Both the position numbers and the translations under genes were made by a program. Positions 13,257 through 20,631 of a stretch of DNA of 38,879 nt are shown piece by piece. This DNA comes from a virus. The notes under the pieces were generated by a model. The model made no database searches and was not told the DNA's origin. It worked only from the letters and a program-made list of their open reading frames with translations. The first letter of the stretch is position 1, and each line of letters starts with the position of its first letter. The stretch is from positions 1 through 38,879 of the IMG/VR virus record IMGVR_UViG_3300027834_000295; one strand, written 5' to 3'.

Positions 13257-13637
13257 ATGCTTCAATCACAACGCGACACCACCCGGCTCTGCCAGAAGTT
13301 CACCGAGCCGCGACGGGTCAAGCCATTCGACAGCTACAGCCAGGACGAGCTGCGCTTTCGCATGATGGAACTGGACGGGTGCAACGGGCGCTTGCCGCCG
13401 GACCCACGCCCGCTATCCGGCGAATCCGCCCGCGCAAGTTCCGAGGTCAAGCGCCGCCGCATGGAGATTGCCGACGCGATACGCAAGGCAGGCGTGATGA
13501 CGCTTCCCGATGTCCGCGAGGTGTTCCCGCATGTGAATCCAGAGTCGATCAAGAGCGACCTGCGCCGCCTCAAGGCCGAGGGCGTTCTCAGCAACAGGCA
13601 CATCGCCAGCAACGTTTGGGAATGGAGGGCGGCGTGA
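13257..13637 (+). CDS. Winged-helix-like DNA-binding protein
   Basis: A 126-residue basic protein. Residues about 70-125 (IADAIRKAGVMTLPDVREVFPHVNPESIKSDLRRLKAEGVLSNRHI...WEW) read as a winged helix: three helices with the V-N-P-E-S-I-K-S-D-L-R-R-L recognition region and a beta hairpin. The N-terminal half contains an S-Y-S-Q-D-E-L-R-F-R-M-M-E-L helix. An AAGGAGG precedes the ATG. It may regulate later genes or assist replication; this is inference. Confidence 0.72.
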   Translation: MLQSQRDTTRLCQKFTEPRRVKPFDSYSQDELRFRMMELDGCNGRLPPDPRPLSGESARASSEVKRRRMEIADAIRKAGVMTLPDVREVFPHVNPESIKSDLRRLKAEGVLSNRHIASNVWEWRAA

Positions 13638-14440
13638 TGAATCCTTACACCTTGCCCGACCGCAACGTGCATATTGCTTTTAGCGGTGGTCGCACCAGCG
13701 CCTATATGCTGCATCAGATTCTTGAGGCCAACGGTGGATTGCCGGATCGGGTGCGCGTGGTCTTTGCAAACACCGGGCGAGAAATGCCTGAAACGTTGGA
13801 CTTTGTGCAGGAGTGCGGCAGTCGATGGGGCGTCCCGATTGTATGGGTCCAGTATATCCCAGTAGACCCGTGGTTTGAGGTTGTCAGCCACAACAGCGCA
13901 GCGCGCGACGGTGAGCCGTTTGAAGCGATGATTCGCCACAAGCGGTATATTCCGAACGGTCGTAAGCGCATCTGCACCGATCAATTAAAGGTCCGGACCG
14001 CAAAGCGGATGCTTGTGGCGGAAGGCTGGAAGTCATGGGTGAAGGCGCTTGGAATTCGCGCCGACGAACCTGACCGGCACGACATGCCAGACCAGCCACG
14101 CGAACGGATATGGATGCCCATTGTTGACGCTGGCGTTACTCGTGATGTGGTGATGCGGTTCTGGCGTGGGCAACCGTTCGACTTGCCTGCTGGAACCGTC
14201 AGCAACTGCCGCCTGTGCTTCCAGTTTCAGCGAGCCAAGCTGGCGTTTCAGATGCTCAACGACCCGAAAGACGACTGGCCTGAGCGCATGGAGGCAATCG
14301 GCCTTGGTACGTTTCTGGGTGATCGACCTTGGCGTGAGTTCCGGGCGGCAGTCGAGGCACAAGGCGATCTTTTGATTGATTGGAAGGAGCCAGCGCGCTC
14401 GCCATGCGGCGCAGCAATGGACGGGGAGTGTGTTGGATGA
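13637..14440 (+). CDS. PAPS reductase-like PP-loop enzyme
   Basis: A 267-residue member of the adenine-nucleotide alpha-hydrolase (PP-loop) superfamily, nearest in style to phosphoadenosine phosphosulfate reductase-like proteins. The PP-loop SGGRTSAYM is at 16-24, followed by VVFANTGREMPETLDFV. Cysteines C113 (RICTDQ), C191 and C194 (NCRLC), and C257 and C265 near the end could bind an iron-sulphur cluster or carry sulphur. Phage copies are often annotated this way without a known substrate. The start shares a base with the previous stop (TGATG). It is coupled to the next gene, suggesting a shared nucleotide- or nucleic-acid-modifying role. Confidence 0.87.
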   Translation: MNPYTLPDRNVHIAFSGGRTSAYMLHQILEANGGLPDRVRVVFANTGREMPETLDFVQECGSRWGVPIVWVQYIPVDPWFEVVSHNSAARDGEPFEAMIRHKRYIPNGRKRICTDQLKVRTAKRMLVAEGWKSWVKALGIRADEPDRHDMPDQPRERIWMPIVDAGVTRDVVMRFWRGQPFDLPAGTVSNCRLCFQFQRAKLAFQMLNDPKDDWPERMEAIGLGTFLGDRPWREFRAAVEAQGDLLIDWKEPARSPCGAAMDGECVG

Positions 14441-14832
14441 AGGTTTATGTGGCAGCGCATTGCAGGTGGGCGGCGTGTCATGTTGCGGATGCTCTCCGCT
14501 CTGCGGGGGTCAATGTGATTTCGTCGTGGCATGGAAAGGCGTTCTTGCCGACCGAAACTCATACTGAACAAGAGCGCCGAGAGATTGCCATAGAGGACGC
14601 ATCAGAAGTCATGGATTGCGATGCCTTAGTGTTGGTCGCCGGGAAAGAAAAATACAGTGGCGGAAAGTTTGTTGAGGCAGGAATAGCCATCGGCCTTGGC
14701 AAGCGCGTGGTCGTTCTTGGGCGGCGCGAAAACATGCTTCTTTGGCATCCACTGGTGACAAGCGTGGAGGAACCAGAGGACATATCGGGGGCACTATATG
14801 ACCTGTCAAGCCGCGCAGAGGCACAGATATGA
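14437..14832 (+). CDS. Nucleoside 2-deoxyribosyltransferase-like protein
   Basis: A 131-residue Rossmann-like protein. MKVYVAAHC forms the first strand, IEDASEVMDCDALVLVAGK (about 52-70) the acidic strand region, and GGKFVEAGIAIGLGKRVVVLG (75-95) holds the E80 position corresponding to the catalytic Glu of nucleoside 2-deoxyribosyltransferases. These transfer deoxyribose between bases; related short phage proteins may remodel nucleotides or hydrolyse N-glycosidic bonds. ATGA coupling to the upstream PP-loop enzyme is notable. Family-level confidence is good; the substrate is unknown. Confidence 0.8.
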   Translation: MKVYVAAHCRWAACHVADALRSAGVNVISSWHGKAFLPTETHTEQERREIAIEDASEVMDCDALVLVAGKEKYSGGKFVEAGIAIGLGKRVVVLGRRENMLLWHPLVTSVEEPEDISGALYDLSSRAEAQI

Positions 14833-14861
14833 CCCGCAAAACTATGGAGGACACCCCATGA
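14829..14861 (+). CDS. Possible 10-codon mini-frame carrying a start cassette
   Basis: The frame MTRKTMEDTP begins in ATGA with the previous stop and ends in ATGA with the next start. Its last codons are the cassette TGGAGGACACCCCATGA, identical over 17 bases to the one at 2400 on the minus strand. It probably functions only to couple translation. Confidence 0.28.
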   Translation: MTRKTMEDTP

Positions 14862-15070
14862 CATTCCGAGAACGCATTGCCGACTGGATATCAGGCGGGG
14901 CGCTGACGCATGAAATTTGGGTTAGGAAGAGATTAACTGACCTAGCGGGGGTTCTCACAGATTTAGCGAAAGAACGGGCCGATCAGCTCGACCGCATCGC
15001 CGCCGAGGAAAAACCCACCAGCAACGCCACCGTTCGCCGGATGGCAAGAATCGCGAGGGGCGAGGAATGA
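14858..15070 (+). CDS. Small phage protein, unknown
   Basis: A 70-residue helical protein (FRERIADWISGGALTHE..., DLAGVLTDLAKERADQLDRIAAEE) with a basic C-terminus (NATVRRMARIARGEE). ATG 14858 is chosen for its GGAGG at 7 bases and ATGA overlap. No domain recognised. Confidence 0.68.
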   Translation: MTFRERIADWISGGALTHEIWVRKRLTDLAGVLTDLAKERADQLDRIAAEEKPTSNATVRRMARIARGEE

Positions 15071-15357
15071 GCAGGCGGGCTGACAAGAAGGCCCAAGAGG
15101 CCAAGAGCCTTGAGGGGCGGTTGATCCAAGAGGGCAGGCACATGGACGCGCAGGTCATTGCCCGGATCAGGAAGGCGGCAGCGTCGGCCTCCGCCACCTG
15201 CAAAATGCTTCACGACGACAACATGGCTCTGCGCCAGCAGCTCGGCCTGCCGTCCTTTCTCGACAGCAGGGCAGCCAAGGAGCGCCAGCAGCACGCCGTC
15301 CTGGGCGACCCGGAGAACGCCGATCCATACGGCGCGCAGAACCACCCGCTAAAATAA
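15067..15357 (+). CDS. Small basic helical phage protein, unknown
   Basis: A 96-residue protein: highly charged N-terminal helix (SRRADKKAQEAKSLEGRLIQEGRHMDAQVIARIRKAAAS) and a tail rich in His, Gln and Pro. Such basic helical proteins often bind nucleic acid, but there is no specific motif. It is joined to the upstream gene by ATGA. Confidence 0.68.
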   Translation: MSRRADKKAQEAKSLEGRLIQEGRHMDAQVIARIRKAAASASATCKMLHDDNMALRQQLGLPSFLDSRAAKERQQHAVLGDPENADPYGAQNHPLK

Positions 15358-15379
15358 CCAACAGGCAAAGGGCAGTGAT

Positions 15380-16012
15380 ATGAAATACTCAAAGGCCGCG
15401 CGCCGCCGGAACAAAAAGGCCATGCCGCAATTGGCGGACGTGCCGCGCAGGGAACGCAGCGGGTGCTTTGTCGAGCGAACCCGCCAGATACAGGATGACC
15501 CGCAGGGGACCGTCCTGAAAGCCCGCAAGCGCCGCATGGGTCACACCGGACCAGCGCGAGATATGAACATTGCCGCGCTCTCAGAGGCCGCAGGAATGGC
15601 GATACATGCCGTTCATGGGGACCGAAAGGACAAGGACGGTAAGCCGGTCGCAAAAACCCTCTGGGACGCTTACAGGGGCCTCACAGCCGCCGAGGAGCGG
15701 TATCACAAGATTGTTCTGGGCCAGCGCATCCACGCAAAGACCGCCAAGATCGAAATGATGCCCGAAAGATTCGAGGCCAGGGACGACGATAACCCTGATC
15801 TGCGCAGCGAGGATGAAAAGCACCGGGATGCGGTGAACAACTGGATGCGCTGGCGCGGCTACGTCATGCACCTGCCGTCATACCAGCAGGTTCGCATCTT
15901 CGATGTGGTCTATGGGCGATATGATCCGATGGATGGCGGCAAGGTCACGTCGAACGGGCGCAAGTTTGTCGAGGCCGTGGAGGCGCTGGCGGATGTGGTT
16001 GCGAGAAAGTAG
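15380..16012 (+). CDS. Last early gene; candidate late regulator
   Basis: A 210-residue protein with a strongly basic N-terminal third (KYSKAARRRNKKAMPQ; KARKRRMGHTGPARD), a helical middle (LWDAYRGLTAAEERYHKIVLGQ) and a C-terminal domain containing NNWMRWRGYVMHLPSYQQVRIFDVVYGRYDP. I recognise no family. Its position, directly before a TATAAT box and intrinsic terminator that precede the late genes, is that of Q-type antiterminators in lambdoid phages. That role is inference from layout only. Confidence 0.66.
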   Translation: MKYSKAARRRNKKAMPQLADVPRRERSGCFVERTRQIQDDPQGTVLKARKRRMGHTGPARDMNIAALSEAAGMAIHAVHGDRKDKDGKPVAKTLWDAYRGLTAAEERYHKIVLGQRIHAKTAKIEMMPERFEARDDDNPDLRSEDEKHRDAVNNWMRWRGYVMHLPSYQQVRIFDVVYGRYDPMDGGKVTSNGRKFVEAVEALADVVARK

Positions 16013-16045
16013 TTGACACCCGAATCATGCTCAGGCAAACTCGTT

Positions 16046-16051
16046 TATAAT
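16046..16051 (+). promoter_or_regulatory. Candidate late promoter (-10 TATAAT)
   Basis: A perfect TATAAT lies 34 bases after the last early stop codon. TTGACA at 16013-16018 is 27 bases upstream, too far for a normal pair, and the hexamer at the usual distance is poor, so the promoter may need an activator or antiterminator. An inverted repeat (GTCGCGCG with TGTGCGAC, 16052-16071, around TTCG) follows at the expected start of transcription. Confidence 0.5.
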
Positions 16052-16075
16052 GTCGCGCGTTCGTGTGCGACGATG

Positions 16076-16107
16076 AAGCGCCCAGCCTAACGGTTGCGGC
16101 GCTTTTT
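16076..16107 (+). terminator. Intrinsic terminator at the early/late boundary
   Basis: The stem pairs AAGCGCCCAGCC (16076-16087) with GGTTGCGGCGCTT (16092-16104) around a TAAC loop with one bulged C. It ends in a run of five T (16103-16107). It lies about 20 bases after the predicted start of transcription from the TATAAT box, so unmodified transcription would yield a short RNA only. Confidence 0.75.
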
Positions 16108-16135
16108 CTATTCCACCGCCAACGCGGAAACACCC

Positions 16136-16312
16136 ATGCAGATCACCGAAAGCGAATACTACCGCGATGCCGTGGCAATGGCGGCGGTGGACCGGATCAG
16201 CCATGTCCAGCTTTGGGACTGCATCATCATGGGCCGCACCGGGCAGGCATTCAACGCAGCGGTATGGGCCACGATCAGGCTGAATGAACTGACCCACAAC
16301 AAGACAGGATAA
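16136..16312 (+). CDS. Small protein at the start of the late operon, unknown
   Basis: A 58-residue helical protein (ESEYYRDAVAMAAVDRISHVQLWDCIIMGRTGQAFNAAVWATIRLNEL). It is the first gene after the terminator. A weak GGAAA precedes the ATG. No domain recognised; it could be a small packaging or assembly factor. Confidence 0.6.
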   Translation: MQITESEYYRDAVAMAAVDRISHVQLWDCIIMGRTGQAFNAAVWATIRLNELTHNKTG

Positions 16313-16317
16313 CCGAT

Positions 16318-16620
16318 ATGGCAACAGCAGATGTGAGCTTTGGCCTGGCGGGTTTGGTCGTGAACGGTTCTGCCGTTGGCATCCGTAGCGGCAACCCGAC
16401 ATCGACAGAGCAAGTGACTACCAGCGGCACAAGCGCGGCAACAACCAACGCCGCCGCTGTCGATGGGGTGGCGACGATTTACAGCGATGCAGCGCATTAC
16501 GCCGTTGTAGGCAAGAACCCTACGGCGTCTGCGACGACTGGCTGGGTCTGCCCCGCTGACATCCCGACAGATATCGCCGTCGCTAAAGGCGAAAAAGTCG
16601 CCCTGATCACCAGAACCTAA
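16318..16620 (+). CDS. Small Gly/Ala/Thr-rich structural-type protein
   Basis: A 100-residue protein of low charge, rich in Ala, Thr, Ser, Gly and Val, with predicted alternating strands (DVSFGLAGLVVNGSAVGI; VATIYSDAAHYAVVGKN; IAVAKGEKVALITRT). Composition and size resemble decoration or small fibre proteins. It lies before the terminase genes. AGGAT precedes the ATG by 8 bases. Confidence 0.68.
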   Translation: MATADVSFGLAGLVVNGSAVGIRSGNPTSTEQVTTSGTSAATTNAAAVDGVATIYSDAAHYAVVGKNPTASATTGWVCPADIPTDIAVAKGEKVALITRT

Positions 16621-16669
16621 ACGCAGCAACAAGAGGACGCGACCGCTCAAACCGGCGCGGCTCAGGCAA

Positions 16670-16939
16670 ATGGCAGCACGTAAGCAGCTTTTCCACCCCG
16701 ACGAGGTGAAGAAGAAGATCCAAGCCAGTCAGCTCATTAACAGGTTGCAAAATCACGCACTTTGCGAGCCAGGCGACGAAAATTTTGCCAACAAGATCAT
16801 GAGCGCCGATCAAGTTCGCGCTGCGTTCGGCCTTCTTGCAAAGGTGGTGCCGGATCAGAAGCCCGTGGACGGGTCAGGTGATGCAACTGACAGGATGGTG
16901 CTTGAGGTTGTGATCGGCGGCGATGCGGATACGGATTGA
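16670..16939 (+). CDS. Terminase small subunit candidate
   Basis: An 89-residue protein with the pattern HPDEVKKKIQASQLINRLQNHALCEPG..., MSADQVRAAFGLLAKVVPD. This resembles the short DNA-binding small terminase proteins of podophages, in which I-Q-x-S-Q-L-I-x-R-L is followed by a helix Q-V-x-A-A-x-x-L-L-x-K-x-x-P-D. It overlaps the large subunit gene by 17 bases. Role inferred from motif plus position. Confidence 0.72.
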   Translation: MAARKQLFHPDEVKKKIQASQLINRLQNHALCEPGDENFANKIMSADQVRAAFGLLAKVVPDQKPVDGSGDATDRMVLEVVIGGDADTD

Positions 16940-18227
16940 GCCGCGCAAGCAGTTCCGCCCCTATCTTCTACGTGACCAGCGGTGGGCCTGCATTGTCGCG
17001 CACCGTCGAGCCGGAAAGACCGTCGCCTGCATCCAGGATCTGATCGCAAGGGCGCTGCAGCGAAAGAAAGACAACTCGCGATTTGCCTACATCGCTCCGC
17101 ACTACGTCCAAGCTAAAGACGTGGCGTGGGCTTACCTGAAAGAATACACCCGTGACATTCCGGGCGTGAAACCGAACGAGGGTGAACTTCACGTTACATT
17201 CGCCCACAACGGCGCGAGAATACGCCTCTACGGCTCTGACAATTACGACCGGATGCGCGGCATCTACCTTGATGGCGCGGTTCTTGATGAATACGGCGAC
17301 ATGGACCCAAGGGCATGGCCGGAAGTCATCCGCCCCGCGCTGTCTGACCGCAAGGGATGGGCAACGTTCATTGGAACGCCGAAGGGGCGCAATGCCTTTT
17401 ACGAGGTCTACGAATACGCGCAGGAGCATGACCACTGGTTTGACCTGACCCTGAAGGCAAGCGAAACCAAGTTGGTGGACGAGGGAGAGCTTGTCGACGC
17501 CCGCGCGATGATGACGCCAGAGCAATACGCTCAGGAGTTCGAGTGCAGCTTTGATGCCGCTGTTCTGGGGGCCTACTACGCCAGCTTGATCGCAGACGCC
17601 AAGGAGGGCGGGCGCATCACGCAGGTAGACGTTGACGAGTCGCTGCCCATCCACACGGGTTGGGATCTGGGCATTGGCGACAGCATGGTTATTTGGGTGT
17701 TCCAGGCTGGCCCAGAGGGGATGCGCCTGATCGACAACATCGAGGACCACGGCAAGGCGCTGCCGCACTACGTCGCAGAGCTTGAGGCGCGGGGCTATAA
17801 GGGCGGCAATGATTACGTGCCGCACGATGCTAAGGTGCGCAGCCTCGACACTGGCCGGTCACGGCTTGAGACGCTGGCGGGGCTTGGTCGCAATCCAATC
17901 CTTTTGCCGCCTTCTGCGGTGGATGACGGGATCAACGGCGTCAGGCAGCTTTTGCCGCGCATGTGGTTTGACGCTGACAGATGCAAGGACGGGCTGGAGG
18001 CCCTTCGCCACTACAGGACCGAATACGACGACAAGGCGCGCGTTTTCAAGCCGCGCCCGCTGCATGATTGGTCGAGCCATACGGCTGATGCCCTGCGCTA
18101 CGCAGCCCAAGGTTACAGGGATCTGGCGGTGCAGCGCGTCAAAGAGGTCGCAAAGCCAAAACCCGGACAAGTGATGATCGGCCCGCCCGGACTAGACACT
18201 GGCGATGGCAAGCGAACGCGGCTCTAG
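16923..18227 (+). CDS. terL: Terminase large subunit
   Basis: Packaging motor ATPase and nuclease of 434 residues. ATPase: Walker A VAHRRAGKT (25-33), Walker B GAVLDEYGDM (118-127), and coupling motif FIGTPKG (149-155). Nuclease: GWDLGIGD (246-253) gives the first acidic residue, with further acidic residues in VPHDAKVRS and the C-terminal DWSSHTADALRYA. Order and length match podophage terminases. It is directly followed by the portal, as usual. The ATG lies inside the small-subunit gene, pointing to coupled translation. Confidence 0.95.
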   Translation: MRIRIEPRKQFRPYLLRDQRWACIVAHRRAGKTVACIQDLIARALQRKKDNSRFAYIAPHYVQAKDVAWAYLKEYTRDIPGVKPNEGELHVTFAHNGARIRLYGSDNYDRMRGIYLDGAVLDEYGDMDPRAWPEVIRPALSDRKGWATFIGTPKGRNAFYEVYEYAQEHDHWFDLTLKASETKLVDEGELVDARAMMTPEQYAQEFECSFDAAVLGAYYASLIADAKEGGRITQVDVDESLPIHTGWDLGIGDSMVIWVFQAGPEGMRLIDNIEDHGKALPHYVAELEARGYKGGNDYVPHDAKVRSLDTGRSRLETLAGLGRNPILLPPSAVDDGINGVRQLLPRMWFDADRCKDGLEALRHYRTEYDDKARVFKPRPLHDWSSHTADALRYAAQGYRDLAVQRVKEVAKPKPGQVMIGPPGLDTGDGKRTRL

Positions 18228-18237
18228 GAGATCGTGG

Positions 18238-20244
18238 ATGGAATACCAGGACGAGCCTAAAGAGCTTGGCACATCAAAGCATTGGCTTGAAATGATCCGG
18301 GAGGCGGAGACCGCCTTTCAGGTGTATCAGGACAAGTGCGACAGCATCGACAAGCAGTATGGCAACCTGAAGTCGCTAGCCGAGGCCGTTGGGGACCGTG
18401 AGTTCCAAATCTTCTGGGCAAACCTCGAAGTCCTGAAGCCGACGATCTACCAGCGCCCGCCGCGCCCCGTTGTCATGCCGCGCCACAACGATACGGGCGA
18501 AGTCGTGCGCAAGGCGTCGGAGCTGCTTGAGCGCGTCCTTGAGTTCGACGTTGAATACGATGACCTGCACGACACGCTTCTGCTTGTGCGGGATGATCTG
18601 GCAATGTCGGCGCGTGGCGTTCCGTGGGTGCTGGACAACGGCAAGTGCATTCACGTTGATCGCTGCGATTTCCTGCACGATGCGGCGCGCAAGTGGTCTG
18701 AGGTCGGCTGGGTTGCCCGCCGCGCCTACCTGACCCGCGACGAGGGCGTTGAACGCTTCGGTGACGTGTTCTGGGATGCCAAGTGCGAGGCGCAGGGCAA
18801 GGACCGCGAGGACGACTACCAGACTTCGGAGAAAAAAGCCGAGGTTTGGGAAATCTGGTCAAAGACCGAGCAGTGCGTTGTATGGGTCACTGAGGGCATT
18901 GATACCACGCTGGACGAGGCCGATCCGTTCATTGACGTGAAGGGCTTCTTTCCCTGCCCGAAACCGGCTTATGGCACACTTGAGCGGCGCACACTGAAGC
19001 CGATCCCCGATTTCGTCTACTACCGTGACCAGGTGGACGAGATCAACGAACTGACGGCCCGCATGTCTGCATTGGCCGAAAGCCTGCGGATGAAAGGCTT
19101 CTACGCCTCTGGCACATCAGAGGTTGGCGAAGCGATTGAAGCTGCCATGCGGCAGACTGACAACACGGCAATTCTCGTGCCGGTGTCGAATTTCGCCGCC
19201 TTGGGTGGTCAGGCGCTGAAAGATGCGATTATCTGGCTGCCAGTGCGTGAGATTGCCGAGGTCATTGCGAACCTCGTGGAACTGCGCCGCCAGTTGATCG
19301 AAGACGTTTACGAGATTACCGGCCTCAGCGACATCATGCGAGGCAGCACTGAGGCGTCCGAGACTGCCACGGCGCAGAACCTCAAGGCACAATATGGCAG
19401 CGTTCGGGTGCGTGAGCGTCAGAATGAAATGGTGCGGGTGGCACTGGATATCCTGCGCATCAAGGCGGAAATTTACGCTGAAACCATGCCCGCGCAGGAG
19501 CTGGCGCAAATGGCTGGGATGAAAATCCCGACAATGGCTCAAATCCAGCAGATGCAGCAACAGATGCAAATGCAGCAGATGCAAGGCCAACAGCCGATCA
19601 GCGAGAAGGACATGGTGCCGCTTGAGGCAATCGACCAGCTTCTGAAGACCGACAAGATCCGCTCCTTCATGATGGAGATCGAATCCGACAGCACGATTGC
19701 ACCGGATGAACAGGCGGAAAAGGAAAGCCGCATCGAGTTCATCACCGCAATCGGCGGATTTATCAGCCAAGCGGGGCAGATGGTGGCGGCGCAGCCCGAA
19801 ACAGCGCCATTCGCGGCGGAGTTGATGAAGTTCGCAGCCGGGGGCTTCCGTGCCGGTCGTGACCTTGGCGGCGCGATTGATGAGTTTGCCGAGCAGGTGA
19901 AGGCAAAAGCAGCGCAGGCGGCTCAGAACCCGCAGCCAAACCCCGAACAGATCAAGGCGGAAGCCGAGGCCAAGGCCAAGGAAGCTGAGTTGCAACTGAA
20001 GGCGCAGGAGCTTCAGCTTAAATCGCAGGAAATGCAGGGCCGGATGTCCATTCAGTCGCAAAAGGACCAGATGGACTTGGCGCTGAAGCGGTTCGACATG
20101 GCTCTGAAGGCCAAGGAATTGGGCCTCAAGGTCGATGAGCAAACCTTGAGTGAGCGCAAGGCCGAGTTGGACGCCATTTTGCGCATCGAAGAGAAGGAAA
20201 TGGAGCAGGAGCAGCAGCGCGCTGTGAAGTTCGGCAATGACTGA
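18238..20244 (+). CDS. Portal protein
   Basis: Dodecameric head-tail connector of 668 residues through which DNA is packaged. The N-terminal and central regions (about 1-430) contain portal-type features such as FWANLEVLKPTIYQRPPRPVV, DFVYYRDQVDEINELTARMSALAESLRMKG and ETATAQNLKAQYGSVRVRERQNEMVRV. A Met/Gln-rich stretch (QIQQMQQQMQMQQMQGQQ) and a long C-terminal coiled coil (about 585-665), probably the barrel, follow. Start 18238 is chosen for AGGAG at 7 bases; ATG 18205 overlaps terL and lacks such a site. The size is near that of P22-type portals. Confidence 0.92.
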   Translation: MEYQDEPKELGTSKHWLEMIREAETAFQVYQDKCDSIDKQYGNLKSLAEAVGDREFQIFWANLEVLKPTIYQRPPRPVVMPRHNDTGEVVRKASELLERVLEFDVEYDDLHDTLLLVRDDLAMSARGVPWVLDNGKCIHVDRCDFLHDAARKWSEVGWVARRAYLTRDEGVERFGDVFWDAKCEAQGKDREDDYQTSEKKAEVWEIWSKTEQCVVWVTEGIDTTLDEADPFIDVKGFFPCPKPAYGTLERRTLKPIPDFVYYRDQVDEINELTARMSALAESLRMKGFYASGTSEVGEAIEAAMRQTDNTAILVPVSNFAALGGQALKDAIIWLPVREIAEVIANLVELRRQLIEDVYEITGLSDIMRGSTEASETATAQNLKAQYGSVRVRERQNEMVRVALDILRIKAEIYAETMPAQELAQMAGMKIPTMAQIQQMQQQMQMQQMQGQQPISEKDMVPLEAIDQLLKTDKIRSFMMEIESDSTIAPDEQAEKESRIEFITAIGGFISQAGQMVAAQPETAPFAAELMKFAAGGFRAGRDLGGAIDEFAEQVKAKAAQAAQNPQPNPEQIKAEAEAKAKEAELQLKAQELQLKSQEMQGRMSIQSQKDQMDLALKRFDMALKAKELGLKVDEQTLSERKAELDAILRIEEKEMEQEQQRAVKFGND

Positions 20245-20608
20245 TCTGACTGAAGGCAAGAAGTTCGACCGCATCTCCGGCACATGGATCGATCCAGAGG
20301 AATATGCGCGCCGTTACGCTCAATGGGAAGAACAGGCGTTCATGCGCAAGCCCTCACAGGGCCAGCTTTGCGCGCCGCGCATCCTGCGGGATGACATGCG
20401 CCCCGTGCAGTCGATGACAAACGGCAAGTTCTACGACTCCAAGTCCGAAATCAGGAAGGAATATCGCCGCGCTGGCGTCATCGAGGTTGGAAACGATGTG
20501 CCGACCAAGAAGACGGAGCCGTCGCGCGACGAGAAAAGACGGGCAAAAGAGGCCCGCAAGGCCAGCGTTGGCCGTGCGCTCAGCCAAATGGGCTTTGGCG
20601 CACCCTAG
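20237..20608 (+). CDS. Small virion-operon protein between portal and scaffold
   Basis: A 123-residue basic protein overlapping the portal gene by 8 bases. Its core RDDMRPVQSMTNGKFYDSKSEIRKEYRRAGVIEVGND looks like a short conserved domain found in phage head operons, followed by a Lys/Arg-rich tail (PSRDEKRRAKEARKASVGRAL). Function unknown; an assembly cofactor is likely from position. Confidence 0.75.
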   Translation: MTDLTEGKKFDRISGTWIDPEEYARRYAQWEEQAFMRKPSQGQLCAPRILRDDMRPVQSMTNGKFYDSKSEIRKEYRRAGVIEVGNDVPTKKTEPSRDEKRRAKEARKASVGRALSQMGFGAP

Positions 20609-20631
20609 CAACCTCTCAGACAGGTAAACCA

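Noticed and set aside
12995-13636. N-terminal extension of the PP-loop enzyme frame
   Set aside because: The frame stays open upstream, but the region is already coded in two other frames; ATG 13637 overlaps the previous stop and gives the normal N-terminus.
16013-16018. TTGACA as the -35 box of the late promoter
   Set aside because: It is 27 bases from TATAAT, well outside the 15-19 base range, so it was not paired with that -10 box.
16088-16107. Apparent resemblance of CTAACGGTT...TTTTT to the lambda tR' terminator
   Set aside because: Intrinsic terminators converge on similar shapes and loops; the match is too short to claim homology, so only the analogous position is used.
18205-18237. 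Earlier ATG for the portal gene
   Set aside because: It overlaps the terminase end and lacks a ribosome site, while ATG 18238 has AGGAG at 7 bases.
19117-20283. 388-codon minus-strand frame, Leu/His-rich
   Set aside because: It is the complement of the portal coiled coil; the Leu/His richness simply mirrors Lys/Glu/Gln/Met codons.
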